64,000 nucleotides of DNA from Comamonas sp. (GCA_021166775.1 JAJPEQ010000013.1:825348-889347), one strand, 5' to 3'; shown: positions 22,175 through 33,996, counted from the stretch's first letter. A program made the numbers and translations. The notes: generated by a model not told the origin, from the letters alone.

Positions 22175-22546
22175 CCGCCGAGCCTAGGCCGGCTGCCGGT
22201 CTTCGGCATCGTGAAGGTGGAAACCGGGCGCACGGCGAATGCGGCTGAAATGATGCAAAGCGTGAACCTGGGCCTGGCGGGCATCTCCCCAGCCATGCGG
22301 CCCAGTTGGTGGACGCCTTGGAACGACCAGCTTGCCGCCATGAAGGCGCACGCCAAACCCCTGCCCGAACTGATCGCCCGCCGCCCCCAAGCCGCCGAAA
22401 TCCTGCGCGACGCCACCAGCCCATCCGGCATTGACCCCGCCAGGCTGCTCTACCTGCCCCTCACCAGCAGCAAGGTCAAGGAATGGGTGGCGCTGCTGAA
22501 TGCGCGGCTCAACATCGTGGGCTACGCGCCGGTGGATGGGTTCTGA
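22175..22546 (+). pseudogene. TfpX/TfpZ-type pilin accessory protein, C-terminal fragment
   Basis: The frame is open from about 22172 and reads LPVFGIVKVETGRTANAAEM, then WWTPWNDQLAAM, ending LLYLPLTSSKVKEWVALLNA and IVGYAPVDGF. This resembles the periplasmic C-terminal part of TfpX/TfpZ accessory proteins, which are normally encoded directly after pilA and needed for pilin assembly or modification. The N-terminal membrane portion is absent, replaced by the IS481 remnant. The only start is a GTG at 22211. Probably a decayed gene. Confidence 0.65.
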
Positions 22547-22661
22547 TCAGATCCATTGCGTCTTGCCCCATCGGATAGCACTTTTCATGCTTGGCGCATG
22601 ACTATCATCGGTCGCACCGTGCGTCGCGCACAAAGCACACGCCACCGGCAAGGAGCGCCCC

Positions 22662-24296
22662 ATGAAAATCAACGAAGCCGTGGCCCGCACGCTGCGCGAA
22701 CTGGGCGTGCAGACGCTGTTCGGTCTGATCGGAGACGCCAACCTCTTCGTGGTCGACGCCTACATCAAGGCGGGTGGCCGCTACATCGGCGCGGCCAACG
22801 AAATGGGCGCGGTGCTGATGGCGCTGGGCCATGCATCGGTTTCGGGGCGGATCGGCGTGGCCACCGTCACCTGCGGGCCCGGGCTCACCAACACGATGAC
22901 GGCGCTGCTCGAGGGGGTGAAGGCGCGCACTTCGCTCGTGCTCATCACCGGGGATGCGCCCTCGTCGCAGAAGTACCACTTCCAGAAGGCGAACCACCAG
23001 GAGCTGGTGGTGGCCACGGGCGCCGGGTACGAAGGCGCGAGCAGCCTGGAGAGCGTGGCCGACGATCTGGTCAACGCCTTCCGCCGCGCGGCGGTGGAGC
23101 AGCGCCCCATCGTCTTCAACATGCCGCCGCACAACTTCCAGTGGCAGGACGTGGTGCCCGAACGCCATGCGCGGCTGGTGCAGCCGCATCGCGTGGGCCG
23201 CGTGGCCGACAGCGACGAGCTCGATGCCGCCATCGGCATGATCGCCACGGCCAGGCGGCCGGTGATTCTGGCCGGGCTGGGCGTGGTGAAGGGCGAGGCG
23301 CGCGAGCAGGTGCTGGCGCTGGCGCGGCGGCTCGATGCGCCGCTGCTGACCACGCTGCGGGCCAAGGACCTGTTCCATGGCGACCCTTTGAGTCTGGGCA
23401 TTCTCGGCATCTCGGCGCGCGAAGAGGCGCTGGACCCGATGGCCGTGGCCGACTGCATCGTCACCTTCGGCGCGAGCCTGAATTTCATCACCACGGCGCT
23501 GGGGGCGCTGGTCAAGGACAAGCGCGTCGTCTTCGTCAACGACGATCCGCAGGAGTTCGGCAAGCACATGGTGGCCGACGCCAACGTGCTGGGCGACTGC
23601 GCCTCGACCGCCGAGCGCATGGTCTACTGGCTGGACGAGGCGGAGATCGCCCCTTCCGGTTTTGCCAGCGAAGCGCGCGTGCGCGAGGCGGCCGCCGCCG
23701 TGGCGCTGCCGCGGCCGATCCGGCAGCCTTCCACCGCCGAAGCGATGAATGTGCACCAGGTGCTGCAGGCCATCAGCCACATGATGGGGGGCGAGTACCG
23801 GCTGGTGACCGACGGCGGGCGCCACATGGCGCACGCGTGGGACGCCTTCCACGTGAGCGAGCCGCGCCGCTTCGTGCACACCACGATGTTCGGCGCGATC
23901 GGCCTGGGGCTGTCGCACGCCATCGGCGCGGCGGCGGCCGAGCCCAGGCTGCCCACCGTGGCCGTGGTGGGCGATGGCGGCTTCATGCTCGGGGGGCTGA
24001 CGGAGTTCAACACCGCCGTGCGCGAGCGCATGGACATCGTCGTGCTGCTGCTCAACGACGCCAGCTACGGCGCCGAGTACGTGCAGTTCACGGCGCGCGG
24101 CATGGATCCGTCGATCGCGCTCTTTCAGTGGCCGGACTTCGCCCCCGTCGCGCAAGCGCTGGGCGGCGTGGGGGTGACCATGAAAACGCTGGATGATCTG
24201 GATGCCGTGCGCGAGGCGATCACGAAGCGCAGCGGCAAGGGGCCGGTGCTGATCGACATCCGCCTCGATCCGGCGCACGTGCCGCCGTCGTTTTAG
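22662..24296 (+). CDS. Thiamine-diphosphate-dependent enzyme (acetolactate synthase-like)
   Basis: A 544-aa cytoplasmic enzyme of the AHAS/benzoylformate decarboxylase superfamily. The N-terminal PYR domain has the catalytic glutamate in IGAANEMGAVLMALG; the middle domain covers about residues 190-330; the PP domain has the TPP/Mg motif VGDGGFMLGG ending in LLLNDASYG. It stands alone, with no small regulatory subunit or other valine-pathway gene, so a catabolic decarboxylase, lyase or oxidase role is as likely as acetolactate synthesis. RBS AAGGAG lies just before the ATG. The substrate is unknown. Confidence 0.88.
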   Translation: MKINEAVARTLRELGVQTLFGLIGDANLFVVDAYIKAGGRYIGAANEMGAVLMALGHASVSGRIGVATVTCGPGLTNTMTALLEGVKARTSLVLITGDAPSSQKYHFQKANHQELVVATGAGYEGASSLESVADDLVNAFRRAAVEQRPIVFNMPPHNFQWQDVVPERHARLVQPHRVGRVADSDELDAAIGMIATARRPVILAGLGVVKGEAREQVLALARRLDAPLLTTLRAKDLFHGDPLSLGILGISAREEALDPMAVADCIVTFGASLNFITTALGALVKDKRVVFVNDDPQEFGKHMVADANVLGDCASTAERMVYWLDEAEIAPSGFASEARVREAAAAVALPRPIRQPSTAEAMNVHQVLQAISHMMGGEYRLVTDGGRHMAHAWDAFHVSEPRRFVHTTMFGAIGLGLSHAIGAAAAEPRLPTVAVVGDGGFMLGGLTEFNTAVRERMDIVVLLLNDASYGAEYVQFTARGMDPSIALFQWPDFAPVAQALGGVGVTMKTLDDLDAVREAITKRSGKGPVLIDIRLDPAHVPPSF

Positions 24297-24384
24297 GGCC
24301 TGTTCACTCGCCTGACGGGGGCAGGATCACGAGATGCGCCGGCTGCGCACCCGGCACGGCGTGCAGGGGTGCGCCCGCGCCTCC

Positions 24385-24846
24385 TCACCCCAGCGCCGCA
24401 ACCACCTCGGGCGGCGCCTGCACCAGCTCCAGCAGCACGCCCTCGCCGCTCAGCGGGAATTCCTCATTGCCGCGCGGGTGCACGAAGCACACGTCGTAGC
24501 CCGAGGCGCCCTTGCGGATGCCGCCGGGCGCGAAGCGCATGCCCTGCGCGGTGAGCCACTGCACCGCCCCGGGCAGGTCGTCGATCCACAGGCCGATGTG
24601 GTTCAGCGGCGGGATGTGCACGGCCGGCTTTTTAGCGGCGTCGAGCGGCTGCATCAGATCGACCTCGACCTTGTGCGCGCCCTGCCCCAGTGTGACGATG
24701 TCTTCATCGACGTTCTCGCGCTCGCTCTGGAAGTTGCCGGCAGGCACCAGGCCCAGCAGATCGACCCACAGGCGCGTGAGCGCCGCCTTGTCGGTGCCGC
24801 CGATGGCCACCTGCTGAATACCCAGCACCTTGAAGGGACGTGTCAT
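24385..24846 (-). CDS. VOC family protein, likely methylmalonyl-CoA epimerase
   Basis: A 153-aa vicinal-oxygen-chelate protein. The second half matches epimerases closely: [20 protein letters not shown], then [10 protein letters not shown] with the last glutamate ligand. Epimerase converts (S)- to (R)-methylmalonyl-CoA between propionyl-CoA carboxylase and the mutase, both of which are upstream here. The first metal-ligand position is unusual: where characterised enzymes read DHVA this one reads IQQVAI, so histidine is replaced by glutamine. It may be an epimerase with altered metal binding or a relative that has drifted. ATG 24846 is used because the frame upstream is repeat DNA. Confidence 0.75.
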   Translation of the reverse strand: MTRPFKVLGIQQVAIGGTDKAALTRLWVDLLGLVPAGNFQSERENVDEDIVTLGQGAHKVEVDLMQPLDAAKKPAVHIPPLNHIGLWIDDLPGAVQWLTAQGMRFAPGGIRKGASGYDVCFVHPRGNEEFPLSGEGVLLELVQAPPEVVAALG

Positions 24847-24869
24847 TGCATCTTCCTTTCGACTCTTCG

Positions 24870-24925
24870 TTTGATAGCTGCTGGCGCTTGATGGGTAAGC
24901 TTTAGAGCCCGATTTCATTCAGATC
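24870..24925 (+). repeat. Border repeat copy 4, between DUF167 and epimerase genes
   Basis: TTTGATAGCTGCTGGCGCTTG, cut here to its landmarks TTTGATAGCT and GGCGCTTG, is followed by GTAAGC and GATTTCATTCAGAT. It lies in the opposite orientation to the neighbouring genes and overlaps the last few codons of the DUF167 gene. Confidence 0.7.
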
Positions 24926-25178
24926 CATTCATCCACCGCGCCACCTGCTGGCTGGCCTGCTCCAACGCCTGCGGGGTGTCGAACTGCACCGCCAGCAGCT
25001 TGGTGCGGCCGCTGGCGCCGCGCAGCAGTTCGATGCGACTGCGCGCCACGCCAAAGGCCCCGGCCGCCCAGCGCGTCAGTTCGGCGTTGGCCTTGCCATC
25101 GACCGGCGGCGCGGCCAGGCGCACGCGCAGCGCATCGCCGTGCGCGCCGGCGGCTTCGGTGCTGCGCGCGCCGGGCAC
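24915..25178 (-). CDS. DUF167 (YggU-like) protein
   Basis: A small conserved protein of unknown function, at least 87 aa, recognised by [20 protein letters not shown] and [14 protein letters not shown]. The usable GTG start at 25178 omits the first beta-strand typical of the family. In frame upstream lie codons for [16 protein letters not shown], reaching back to a TAG that is the stop codon of pccA, in the same frame. The true start may therefore be CTG at 25208, or the gene may be reached by re-initiation after the pccA stop. The C-terminus runs into border repeat copy 4. Confidence 0.8.
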   Translation of the reverse strand: MPGARSTEAAGAHGDALRVRLAAPPVDGKANAELTRWAAGAFGVARSRIELLRGASGRTKLLAVQFDTPQALEQASQQVARWMNGSE

Positions 25179-25217
25179 CGCGTGGATGGCGAGGGTGAGC
25201 GTGGGCAGCGCGCGCTC

Positions 25218-27266
25218 CTACTCGAACTCGACGATGGGCTGATCGACCGCCAGGCTCTCACCCTGCGCGGCCTTGATTTCCTTGACCACGCCGTCGGCGC
25301 TGGCAAAGAGCACGTTCTCCATCTTCATCGCCTCGATCACCGCGACGCGCTCGCCCGCCTGCACTTTCTGGCCGGGTTTGACCGCGACCTGCACCAACAG
25401 GCCCGGCATGGGCGAGAGCACGTACTTGCTCATGTCCGGCGGCGCCTTGTAGGGCATGAGGGCGAAGAGCCGGGCGCGCAGCGGCGTGAGCACGAGCGTG
25501 TCGATCTGCGTGCCGTTGTGGCGCACGCGCAGCGCCAGCGGCTGGCCGGGCAGGCCGCGCTCGATCTGCGCGGTAAAGCCCATGCCGTTGCACGCGCCCT
25601 GCACGCGGATGCTGCCCAGGTGCGCGCTGCTGCTGATCTTGTAGCTCTTGCGGCCCACCTGCACATTGCTGGAGCCGGCGCCATCCACATAGTCGCTCAC
25701 CGTGACCTCGTGCGGCACGTGCTGGCCCTCGGGGCCCAGCACGACGACGGTGAAGGCCTCGCCCACGGTGATCTCGTGCCCCACCATCTGGCCGCTGATG
25801 CCGCAGGCGCGCGCGCGGTAGCGCCGGTGCATGTAGGCGGCGAGCGCGACGAGGAAGTCGGGGTCTTCGTGCGGCACATCCTCGGCATGAAAGCCATGCG
25901 GGTAGTGCTCGGCGATGAAGCCGGTGTTGAAGTGGCCGCTGGCGAAATCCGGATGGCCCAGCAGCGCCGCCTGGAAGGGGATGTTGCTTTCGACGCCGCG
26001 GATCACGAAGGCGTTGAGCGCGGCGCGCATCCTCTGGATCGCGTCGTTGCGGTCCTGCCCGTGCACGATGAGCTTGGCGATCATCGAGTCGTAGTGCATC
26101 GGGATCTCGCCGCCCTCGAAGACGCCGGTGTCCACGCGCACGCCGTAGCGCTGGCTCATGTCGGCCTGGAACATGGTCTGCTCCGGCGGCTCGAAGCGCA
26201 CCAGGCGCCCGGTGGAGGGCAGGAAGTTGCGGAACGGGTCCTCGGCATTGATGCGGCACTCGATGGCCCAGCCGTCGCGGCGCACCTGCGACTGCGTCAC
26301 CGTGAGCTGCTCGCCCGCGGCGATGCGGATCATCCACTCCACCAGGTCCAGGCCGGTGATGCTCTCCGTCACCGGGTGCTCGACCTGCAGGCGGGTGTTC
26401 ATCTCCAGGAAGTAAAAGTCCTGGTTCTTGCCGACGACGAACTCCACCGTGCCCGCGCTCTGGTACTTGACGGCCTTGGCCAGCAGCACCGCCTGCTCGC
26501 CCATGGCCTTGCGCGTGGCCTCCGAGATGAAGGGCGAAGGCGCCTCTTCGAGCACCTTCTGGTGGCGCCGCTGGATCGAGCATTCGCGCTCGTTCAGGTA
26601 GATGACGTTGCCGAAGCCGTCGCCCAGCACCTGGATTTCGATGTGGCGCGGCTGCTCGACGAATTTTTCGATGAACACGCGGTCGTCGCCGAAGGCCGAG
26701 AGCGCCTCGTGCTTGCACGAGGCAAAGCCTTCGAACGCTTCCTTGTCATCGAAGGCCACGCGCAGGCCCTTGCCGCCGCCGCCCGCGCTGGCCTTGATCA
26801 TCACCGGGTAGCCGACGTTCCTGGCGATCTCCACCGCGTGTTCGGGCGAATCGATGGCCTCGTTCCAGCCCGGGATGCAGCTCACGCCCGCTTCCTTGGC
26901 CAGCTTCTTGGACGCGATCTTGTCGCCCATGGCGGCGATCGCGTGGTGCTTGGGGCCGATGAAGGCGATCCCCTCTTCCTCCACGCGGCGCGCGAAGCCT
27001 TCGTTTTCACTCAGGAAACCGTAGCCGGGGTGAATCGCCTGCGCGCCGGTCTGTTTGGCGGCGGCGATGATGCGGTCGGCCTGCAGATACGACTCGCGCG
27101 AGGGCGCGGGGCCGATGTGCACGGCCTCGTCGGCGAGCTTGACGTGGCGCGCGCCGGCGTCGGCGTCCGAATACACCGCCACGGTGGCGATGCCCATTTT
27201 CTTGGCCGTGGCGATGACGCGGCAGGCAATTTCGCCGCGATTGGCGATCAGGATTTTGGTAAACAT
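25218..27266 (-). CDS. pccA: Propionyl-CoA carboxylase alpha subunit (biotin carboxylase/BCCP)
   Basis: A 682-aa acyl-CoA carboxylase subunit that carboxylates its own biotin using ATP and bicarbonate. The biotin carboxylase domain starts MFTKILIANRGEIACRVI and includes the ATP-grasp loop KASAGGGGKGLRV and the metal-site strand FLEMNTRLQVEHPVTE. A bridging domain follows, then the biotin carrier domain with EAMKMEN, biotinyl lysine K648. The partner pccB is 20 bp upstream; mutase and MeaB are in the same block. Propionyl-CoA is the likely substrate from this context, although related enzymes take methylcrotonyl- or acetyl-CoA. Confidence 0.94.
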   Translation of the reverse strand: MFTKILIANRGEIACRVIATAKKMGIATVAVYSDADAGARHVKLADEAVHIGPAPSRESYLQADRIIAAAKQTGAQAIHPGYGFLSENEGFARRVEEEGIAFIGPKHHAIAAMGDKIASKKLAKEAGVSCIPGWNEAIDSPEHAVEIARNVGYPVMIKASAGGGGKGLRVAFDDKEAFEGFASCKHEALSAFGDDRVFIEKFVEQPRHIEIQVLGDGFGNVIYLNERECSIQRRHQKVLEEAPSPFISEATRKAMGEQAVLLAKAVKYQSAGTVEFVVGKNQDFYFLEMNTRLQVEHPVTESITGLDLVEWMIRIAAGEQLTVTQSQVRRDGWAIECRINAEDPFRNFLPSTGRLVRFEPPEQTMFQADMSQRYGVRVDTGVFEGGEIPMHYDSMIAKLIVHGQDRNDAIQRMRAALNAFVIRGVESNIPFQAALLGHPDFASGHFNTGFIAEHYPHGFHAEDVPHEDPDFLVALAAYMHRRYRARACGISGQMVGHEITVGEAFTVVVLGPEGQHVPHEVTVSDYVDGAGSSNVQVGRKSYKISSSAHLGSIRVQGACNGMGFTAQIERGLPGQPLALRVRHNGTQIDTLVLTPLRARLFALMPYKAPPDMSKYVLSPMPGLLVQVAVKPGQKVQAGERVAVIEAMKMENVLFASADGVVKEIKAAQGESLAVDQPIVEFE

Positions 27267-27286
27267 GGTTCTTCTCTCTGCTCCGA

Positions 27287-28819
27287 TCACAGCGGCATGT
27301 TCCCGTGCTTGCGCCACGGGTTTTCCAGCGTCTTGTTTTGCAGCATGCCGAGCGAGCGGCAGATGCGCTTCCTCGTTTCGTGCGGCTGGATCACGTCGTC
27401 GATGAAGCCGCGCGCGCCCGCCACGAAGGGGTTGGCGAAGCGCGTCTTGTATTCGGCCTCGCGCGCGGCGAGCTTGACGGGGTCGTTCTTGTCCTGGCGA
27501 AAGATGATTTCCACCGCGCCCTTGGCGCCCATCACCGCGATCTCGGCGTTGGGCCAGGCGAGGTTCACGTCGCCCCTCAGGTGCTTGGAGCTCATCACGT
27601 CGTACGCGCCGCCATAGGCCTTGCGCGTGATGACGGTGACCTTGGGCACGGTGCATTCGGCATAGGCAAACAGCAGCTTCGCGCCATGCTTGATGATGCC
27701 GCCGTACTCCTGCGACGTGCCGGGCATGAAGCCGGGCACATCGACGAAGGTGATGATGGGAATGTTGAAGGCATCGCAAAAGCGCACGAAGCGCGCGGCC
27801 TTGATGCTGCTCTTGATGTCCAGGCACCCCGCGAGCACCAGCGGCTGGTTGGCGACGATGCCCACGGGCTGCCCGTCCATGCGCCCGAAGCCGATCACGA
27901 TGTTCTTCGCGTACTCGGGCTGCAGCTCGAAGAAGTCGCCGTCGTCCACCGTCTTGAGGATCAGCTCCTTCATGTCGTAGGGCTGGTTCGGGTTGGCGGG
28001 CACCAGCGTATCCAGGCTCAGGTCGGCGCGGTCGATCGGGTCCTTGCTCGGGCGCACCGGCGGCTTTTCGCGGTTGTTCAGCGGCAGGTAGTTGTACAGG
28101 CGGCGCAGCATCAGGAGCGCCTCCACGTCGTTCTCGAACGCCATGTCGGCCACGCCGCTCCTCGTGGTGTGCGTGAGCGCGCCGCCCAGCTCCTCGCTCG
28201 TCACCTCCTCGTGCGTCACGGTCTTGACCACCTCGGGGCCGGTGACGAACATGTAGCTCGAATCCTTGACCATGAAGATGAAGTCGGTCATCGCGGGGCT
28301 GTAGACCGCGCCGCCCGCGCACGGGCCCATGATCATGGAGATCTGCGGCACCACGCCGCTGGCGAGCACGTTGCGCTGGAACACCTCGGCGTAGCCGCCC
28401 AGCGACGCCACGCCCTCCTGGATGCGCGCGCCGCCCGAGTCGTTCAGGCCGATGACCGGTGCGCCGACCTTGATGGCCTGGTCCATGATCTTGCAGATCT
28501 TCTCGGCGTGGGCCTCGGAGAGCGCCCCGCCGAACACGGTGAAGTCCTGGCTGAAGACGAAGACCAGGCGCCCATTGATCATGCCGTAGCCGGTGACCAC
28601 GCCGTCGCCGGGGATCTTGTTGTCCTGCATGCCGAAGTCGGCGCAGCGGTGCTCGACGAACATGTCCCACTCTTCGAACGTGCCTTCATCGAGCAGCAGC
28701 TCGATGCGCTCGCGGGCGGTGAGCTTGCCCTTGCCGTGCTGGGCGTCGATGCGCTTTTGCCCGCCGCCCAGGCGCGCGAGTTCGCGTTTGGCGTCCAGTT
28801 GTTCCAGGATGGTCTGCAT
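27287..28819 (-). CDS. pccB: Propionyl-CoA carboxylase beta subunit
   Basis: A 510-aa carboxyltransferase subunit that moves CO2 from biotin to propionyl-CoA, giving (S)-methylmalonyl-CoA. The family start [20 protein letters not shown] and acyl-CoA-binding oxyanion loops ([20 protein letters not shown], then [16 protein letters not shown] and later [20 protein letters not shown]) are present. The C-terminus ends [11 protein letters not shown], as expected for PccB. It is read between meaB and pccA on one transcript. Length fits the family exactly. Confidence 0.96.
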   Translation of the reverse strand: MQTILEQLDAKRELARLGGGQKRIDAQHGKGKLTARERIELLLDEGTFEEWDMFVEHRCADFGMQDNKIPGDGVVTGYGMINGRLVFVFSQDFTVFGGALSEAHAEKICKIMDQAIKVGAPVIGLNDSGGARIQEGVASLGGYAEVFQRNVLASGVVPQISMIMGPCAGGAVYSPAMTDFIFMVKDSSYMFVTGPEVVKTVTHEEVTSEELGGALTHTTRSGVADMAFENDVEALLMLRRLYNYLPLNNREKPPVRPSKDPIDRADLSLDTLVPANPNQPYDMKELILKTVDDGDFFELQPEYAKNIVIGFGRMDGQPVGIVANQPLVLAGCLDIKSSIKAARFVRFCDAFNIPIITFVDVPGFMPGTSQEYGGIIKHGAKLLFAYAECTVPKVTVITRKAYGGAYDVMSSKHLRGDVNLAWPNAEIAVMGAKGAVEIIFRQDKNDPVKLAAREAEYKTRFANPFVAGARGFIDDVIQPHETRKRICRSLGMLQNKTLENPWRKHGNMPL

Positions 28820-28851
28820 GGTCTTCCTCGGTTGAAATGCAATGACTCTTT

Positions 28852-28899
28852 AAAAAAATAGCTTGCAGCGCTTATCCACCTTGGGCTGCAAGCAGATTT
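28852..28899 (+). repeat. Border repeat copy 5, at the meaB 3' end
   Basis: AATAGCTTGCAGCGCTTATCC begins it (landmarks ATAGCT and AGCGCTT); GCTTGCAGC pairs perfectly over 9 bp with GCTGCAAGC. On the minus strand this element supplies the last codons of meaB (NLLAAQGG) and its TAA stop. Confidence 0.65.
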
Positions 28900-29876
28900 C
28901 TTGCCGCGGTACTGGCCGCCACGCGGCCCGCCGCCACATCGGCCTGCAACCGGGGCAGCAGCTCGCGCACGCGCGGGTGCGCACGAAACGCCGCGCGCAG
29001 GCCGGCGTCGATGCGCTCCCACATCCACGCCAGCGCCTGGCGCTCGCGGCGCGCGGCGATCTGGCCATTGGCGGTCTGCAGTTGGCGAAATTCAGTGACC
29101 GCGGCCCAGAATTCGGCGATGCCCTCGCCCTTGAGCGCGCTCAGCGTGAGCACGCGCGGGCTCCAGCGGGTGGCGTCGTGCGGATCGTGTGCCGGGTTGC
29201 CCTGCATGGCCATCAGGCGCAGCGACGAGGTGATCTGCGTGCGCGCACGGATCGCCGCCCTGGGATCGATGTCCGCCTTGTTGATGACGACCAGGTCCGC
29301 CAGCTCCATCACGCCCTTCTTGATGGCCTGCAGGTCGTCGCCCGCGTTGGGCAGCTGCAGCACGCAGAACATGTCGGTCATGCCGTGCACCGCCGTCTCG
29401 CTCTGGCCCACGCCCACGGTCTCGACGATCACCACGTCAAAGCCCGCGGCCTCGCACACCAGCATGGCCTCGCGCGTTTTTTCGGCCACGCCGCCCAGCG
29501 TGCCGCTGCTGGGGCTGGGGCGGATGTAGGCCCTCTCCTGGCTGGAGAGCTGCTGCATGCGCGTCTTGTCGCCCAGAATCGATCCGCCCGATACGGTGGA
29601 AGACGGGTCGATCGCGAGCACCGCCACGCGCAAACCCAGGCCGACGAGGTGCATGCCCAGCGCCTCGATGAACGTGCTCTTGCCCACGCCGGGCACGCCG
29701 CTGATGCCCAGGCGCAGCGCGCGGCCCGTGTGCGGCAGCAGCGCGGTGAGCAGCGCATCGGCCTGCGCGCGGTGGTCGGCGCGCGTGGATTCCAGCAGCG
29801 TGATCGCCTTGGCCATGGCGCGGCGGCGCGGCATGGGCGCGCCGCGCAGCAGGGGTTCGAGCAGCGGATGGGCCAA
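28872..29876 (-). CDS. meaB: MeaB/ArgK family GTPase, methylmalonyl-CoA mutase chaperone
   Basis: A 334-aa G3E P-loop GTPase that protects methylmalonyl-CoA mutase and gates loading of its cobalamin. Walker A GVPGVGKS is at residues 60-67; [34 protein letters not shown] and the base-specific VVINKAD follow in order. It is read directly after the mutase gene and before pccB, the standard genomic partner arrangement. The last eight residues and the stop come from border repeat copy 5, so the C-terminus may be slightly altered from the ancestral one. Confidence 0.95.
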   Translation of the reverse strand: MAHPLLEPLLRGAPMPRRRAMAKAITLLESTRADHRAQADALLTALLPHTGRALRLGISGVPGVGKSTFIEALGMHLVGLGLRVAVLAIDPSSTVSGGSILGDKTRMQQLSSQERAYIRPSPSSGTLGGVAEKTREAMLVCEAAGFDVVIVETVGVGQSETAVHGMTDMFCVLQLPNAGDDLQAIKKGVMELADLVVINKADIDPRAAIRARTQITSSLRLMAMQGNPAHDPHDATRWSPRVLTLSALKGEGIAEFWAAVTEFRQLQTANGQIAARRERQALAWMWERIDAGLRAAFRAHPRVRELLPRLQADVAAGRVAASTAARNLLAAQGG

Positions 29877-29927
29877 GGGTGTCGGTCCGGACTGTGGTGC
29901 CGCAGGTTCGTGTCGCGGGCTGCCGGT

Positions 29928-32084
<2,157 letters not shown>

Positions 32085-32182
32085 GATGACGGTCGGCAGT
32101 GGTGGCTGGCGGTAAAGCATTCTGGCGCGAACCCGGAGGGCACACCAGACGAAGTGGACGGAGTTTAGCAGAACCCAGAATT

Positions 32183-32188
32183 TATAAT
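32183..32188 (+). promoter_or_regulatory. TATAAT -10 box in the AT-rich divergent region
   Basis: TATAAT lies in an AT-rich patch (32178-32199) between the mutase and GntR genes and would start a leader of about 30 nt for the regulator gene. No good -35 is visible. The AT patch contains the near-symmetric TTATAATTATTAA, a candidate GntR operator for both directions. Confidence 0.45.
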
Positions 32189-32225
32189 TATTAATTCAAT
32201 CGTCGTTTTGCGGTACAGTCAGGCC

Positions 32226-32864
32226 ATGCCCGCCGTCACCGCCCTCACCCCCCGCGCGCTCTACGAGGAAGTCGCCGAGCAGCTGCGTCAGCGCATCTTT
32301 CAGCGCGAACTGGCGCCCGGCAGCTGGATCGACGAACTGAAAATCGCCGAGGAATTCGGCATCAGCCGCACGCCGCTGCGCGAGGCGCTCAAGGTGCTGG
32401 CCACCGAAGGGCTGGTGACGATGAAACTGCGCCGCGGCGCCTACGTGACGGAAACCTCCGACAAGGACCTGCGCGACGTCTACCACCTGCTGGCCCTGCT
32501 GGAGAGCGACGCGGTCGGCGTCGTCGCCGGCAAGGCCAGCAGCGCCGACATCGCCAGCCTGCAGGCGCTGCACGACGAGCTGGAACACGCCACGGACGAG
32601 CACGAGCGCTTCTTCGCCATCAACGAGCGCTTTCACCGGCGCATCCTGGAGCTGGCGGACAACCGCTGGCGCGAGCAGATGGTGGACGACCTGCGCAAGG
32701 TGATGAAGCTCAACCGCCACAACTCGCTCTTCAAGCGCGGACGCATCCAGGATTCGCTGCTGGAGCACCGCGCGATCATGGCGGCGCTGGCGGCCCGACA
32801 ACCGGACGTGGCCATGCGGGCCATGCGCACGCACTTTGCCAACGGGCTTGTGGCTGCAGTCTGA
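32226..32864 (+). CDS. GntR family regulator (FadR/FCD subgroup)
   Basis: A 212-aa repressor-type protein. The N-terminal winged helix has LYEEVAEQLRQRIFQREL and KIAEEFGISRTPLREALKVL; the C-terminal FCD domain has helices with metal-ligand-like positions in FFAINERFHRRILELADN and LEHRAIMAALAARQ. It is divergent from the methylmalonyl-CoA mutase operon, which it probably controls in response to a propionate-pathway acid or CoA ester. ATG 32226 is chosen over a TTG 18 bp upstream. Its stop codon is followed at once by border repeat copy 6. Confidence 0.9.
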   Translation: MPAVTALTPRALYEEVAEQLRQRIFQRELAPGSWIDELKIAEEFGISRTPLREALKVLATEGLVTMKLRRGAYVTETSDKDLRDVYHLLALLESDAVGVVAGKASSADIASLQALHDELEHATDEHERFFAINERFHRRILELADNRWREQMVDDLRKVMKLNRHNSLFKRGRIQDSLLEHRAIMAALAARQPDVAMRAMRTHFANGLVAAV

Positions 32865-32930
32865 ATAGCTACTTTTGTAATAGCTGTTAGCGCTTTGCCA
32901 GAGCGCTCCAAGGCCGTATTTTGTTAAAAT
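32865..32930 (+). repeat. Border repeat copy 6, between GntR gene and dusA
   Basis: It begins at the GntR stop (AATAGCTACTTTTG), has a second ATAGCTGTTAGCGCTTTG and the self-complementary pair AGCGCT/AGCGCT, then AAGGCCGTATTTTGTTAAAA. It ends 28 bp before the dusA start. Confidence 0.7.
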
Positions 32931-32958
32931 CGGCGAGCCTCACGTTCCACCTCCGCCC

Positions 32959-33996
32959 GTGTCCATTCCTTCTGCCGCTACCCCTTGCGAACACCCCTGG
33001 CGCCTGAGCGTGGCGCCGATGATGGACTGGACGGATCGGCACTGCCGCTACTTTCATCGTTTGCTCACGCGCCACACACGGCTGTACACCGAGATGGTCA
33101 CCACGGGCGCCCTGCTGCATGGCGACGTGCCCCGCCACCTGCGGTTCGACGCGGCCGAACACCCCGTGGCGCTGCAGCTCGGCGGCAGTGAACCGGCGGA
33201 CCTGGCCCGCGCCGCGCGGCTGGGGCAGGACTGGGGCTACGACGAGATCAACCTCAACTGCGGCTGCCCGAGCGAGCGCGTGCAGCGTGGTGCCTTCGGT
33301 GCCTGCCTGATGCGCGAGCCGCAGCTCGTGGCCGATGGCGTCCGGGCGATGGTCGATGCGGTGCACATCCCCGTCACCGTCAAGCACCGCATCGGCATCG
33401 ATCGGATCGAAGACTACGGCTTCGTGCGCGATTTCGTCGGCACCGTGGCCGATGCGGGCTGCCGCGTCTTCATCGCCCATGCGCGCAACGCCTGGCTCAA
33501 GGGCCTCTCGCCCAAGGAGAACCGCGAGATTCCGCCGCTGCGCTACGAGGTGGTGGCGCGGCTCAAGCAGGACTTCCCGCACCTGACCCTGGTGGTCAAC
33601 GGCGGCTTGAAGACGAATGCCGACATCGGGGCGCAGCTGCAGCACGTCGATGGCGTGATGGTGGGCCGCGAGGCCTATCACAACCCCTGGCTGCTCGCGA
33701 CCTGGGACAGCGCCTTCTTCGGTGGTCCCGACCCCGCGCACAGCCGCGAGGCGGTCGAGCAGGCCATGGTCGACTACATGGAGCGCGAAGCGCGCGAGCA
33801 CGGCACGCACTGGCAGGCCATCGCGCGCCACATGCTGGGCCTGAGGAACGGCCTGCCCGGCGCGCGCCACTGGCGCCAGGTCTGGAGCGACCACAGGCTC
33901 AAGGATCTGCCCGCACGCGAAGTCGGCGCACGCGCCACCCGCGGCGCACCGCTCCCCCATGAGGATGCGCACGCGCCGGCGGACCAGACGGTCTGA
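32959..33996 (+). CDS. dusA: tRNA-dihydrouridine synthase A
   Basis: A 345-aa FMN enzyme that reduces U20 and U20a in the tRNA D-loop. It shows the DusA-type opening LSVAPMMDWTDRHCRYFHRL, then TRLYTEMVTTGAL, the catalytic cysteine in EINLNCGCPSERVQ, the KHRIGID strand and the DusA-specific ARNAWLKGLSPKENREIPPL. The start is GTG at 32959; there is no better in-frame ATG near the family start. It is convergent with dld, and a GC-rich dyad (ACCGCC/GGCGGT) without a T run lies between the two stops. Confidence 0.95.
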   Translation: MSIPSAATPCEHPWRLSVAPMMDWTDRHCRYFHRLLTRHTRLYTEMVTTGALLHGDVPRHLRFDAAEHPVALQLGGSEPADLARAARLGQDWGYDEINLNCGCPSERVQRGAFGACLMREPQLVADGVRAMVDAVHIPVTVKHRIGIDRIEDYGFVRDFVGTVADAGCRVFIAHARNAWLKGLSPKENREIPPLRYEVVARLKQDFPHLTLVVNGGLKTNADIGAQLQHVDGVMVGREAYHNPWLLATWDSAFFGGPDPAHSREAVEQAMVDYMEREAREHGTHWQAIARHMLGLRNGLPGARHWRQVWSDHRLKDLPAREVGARATRGAPLPHEDAHAPADQTV

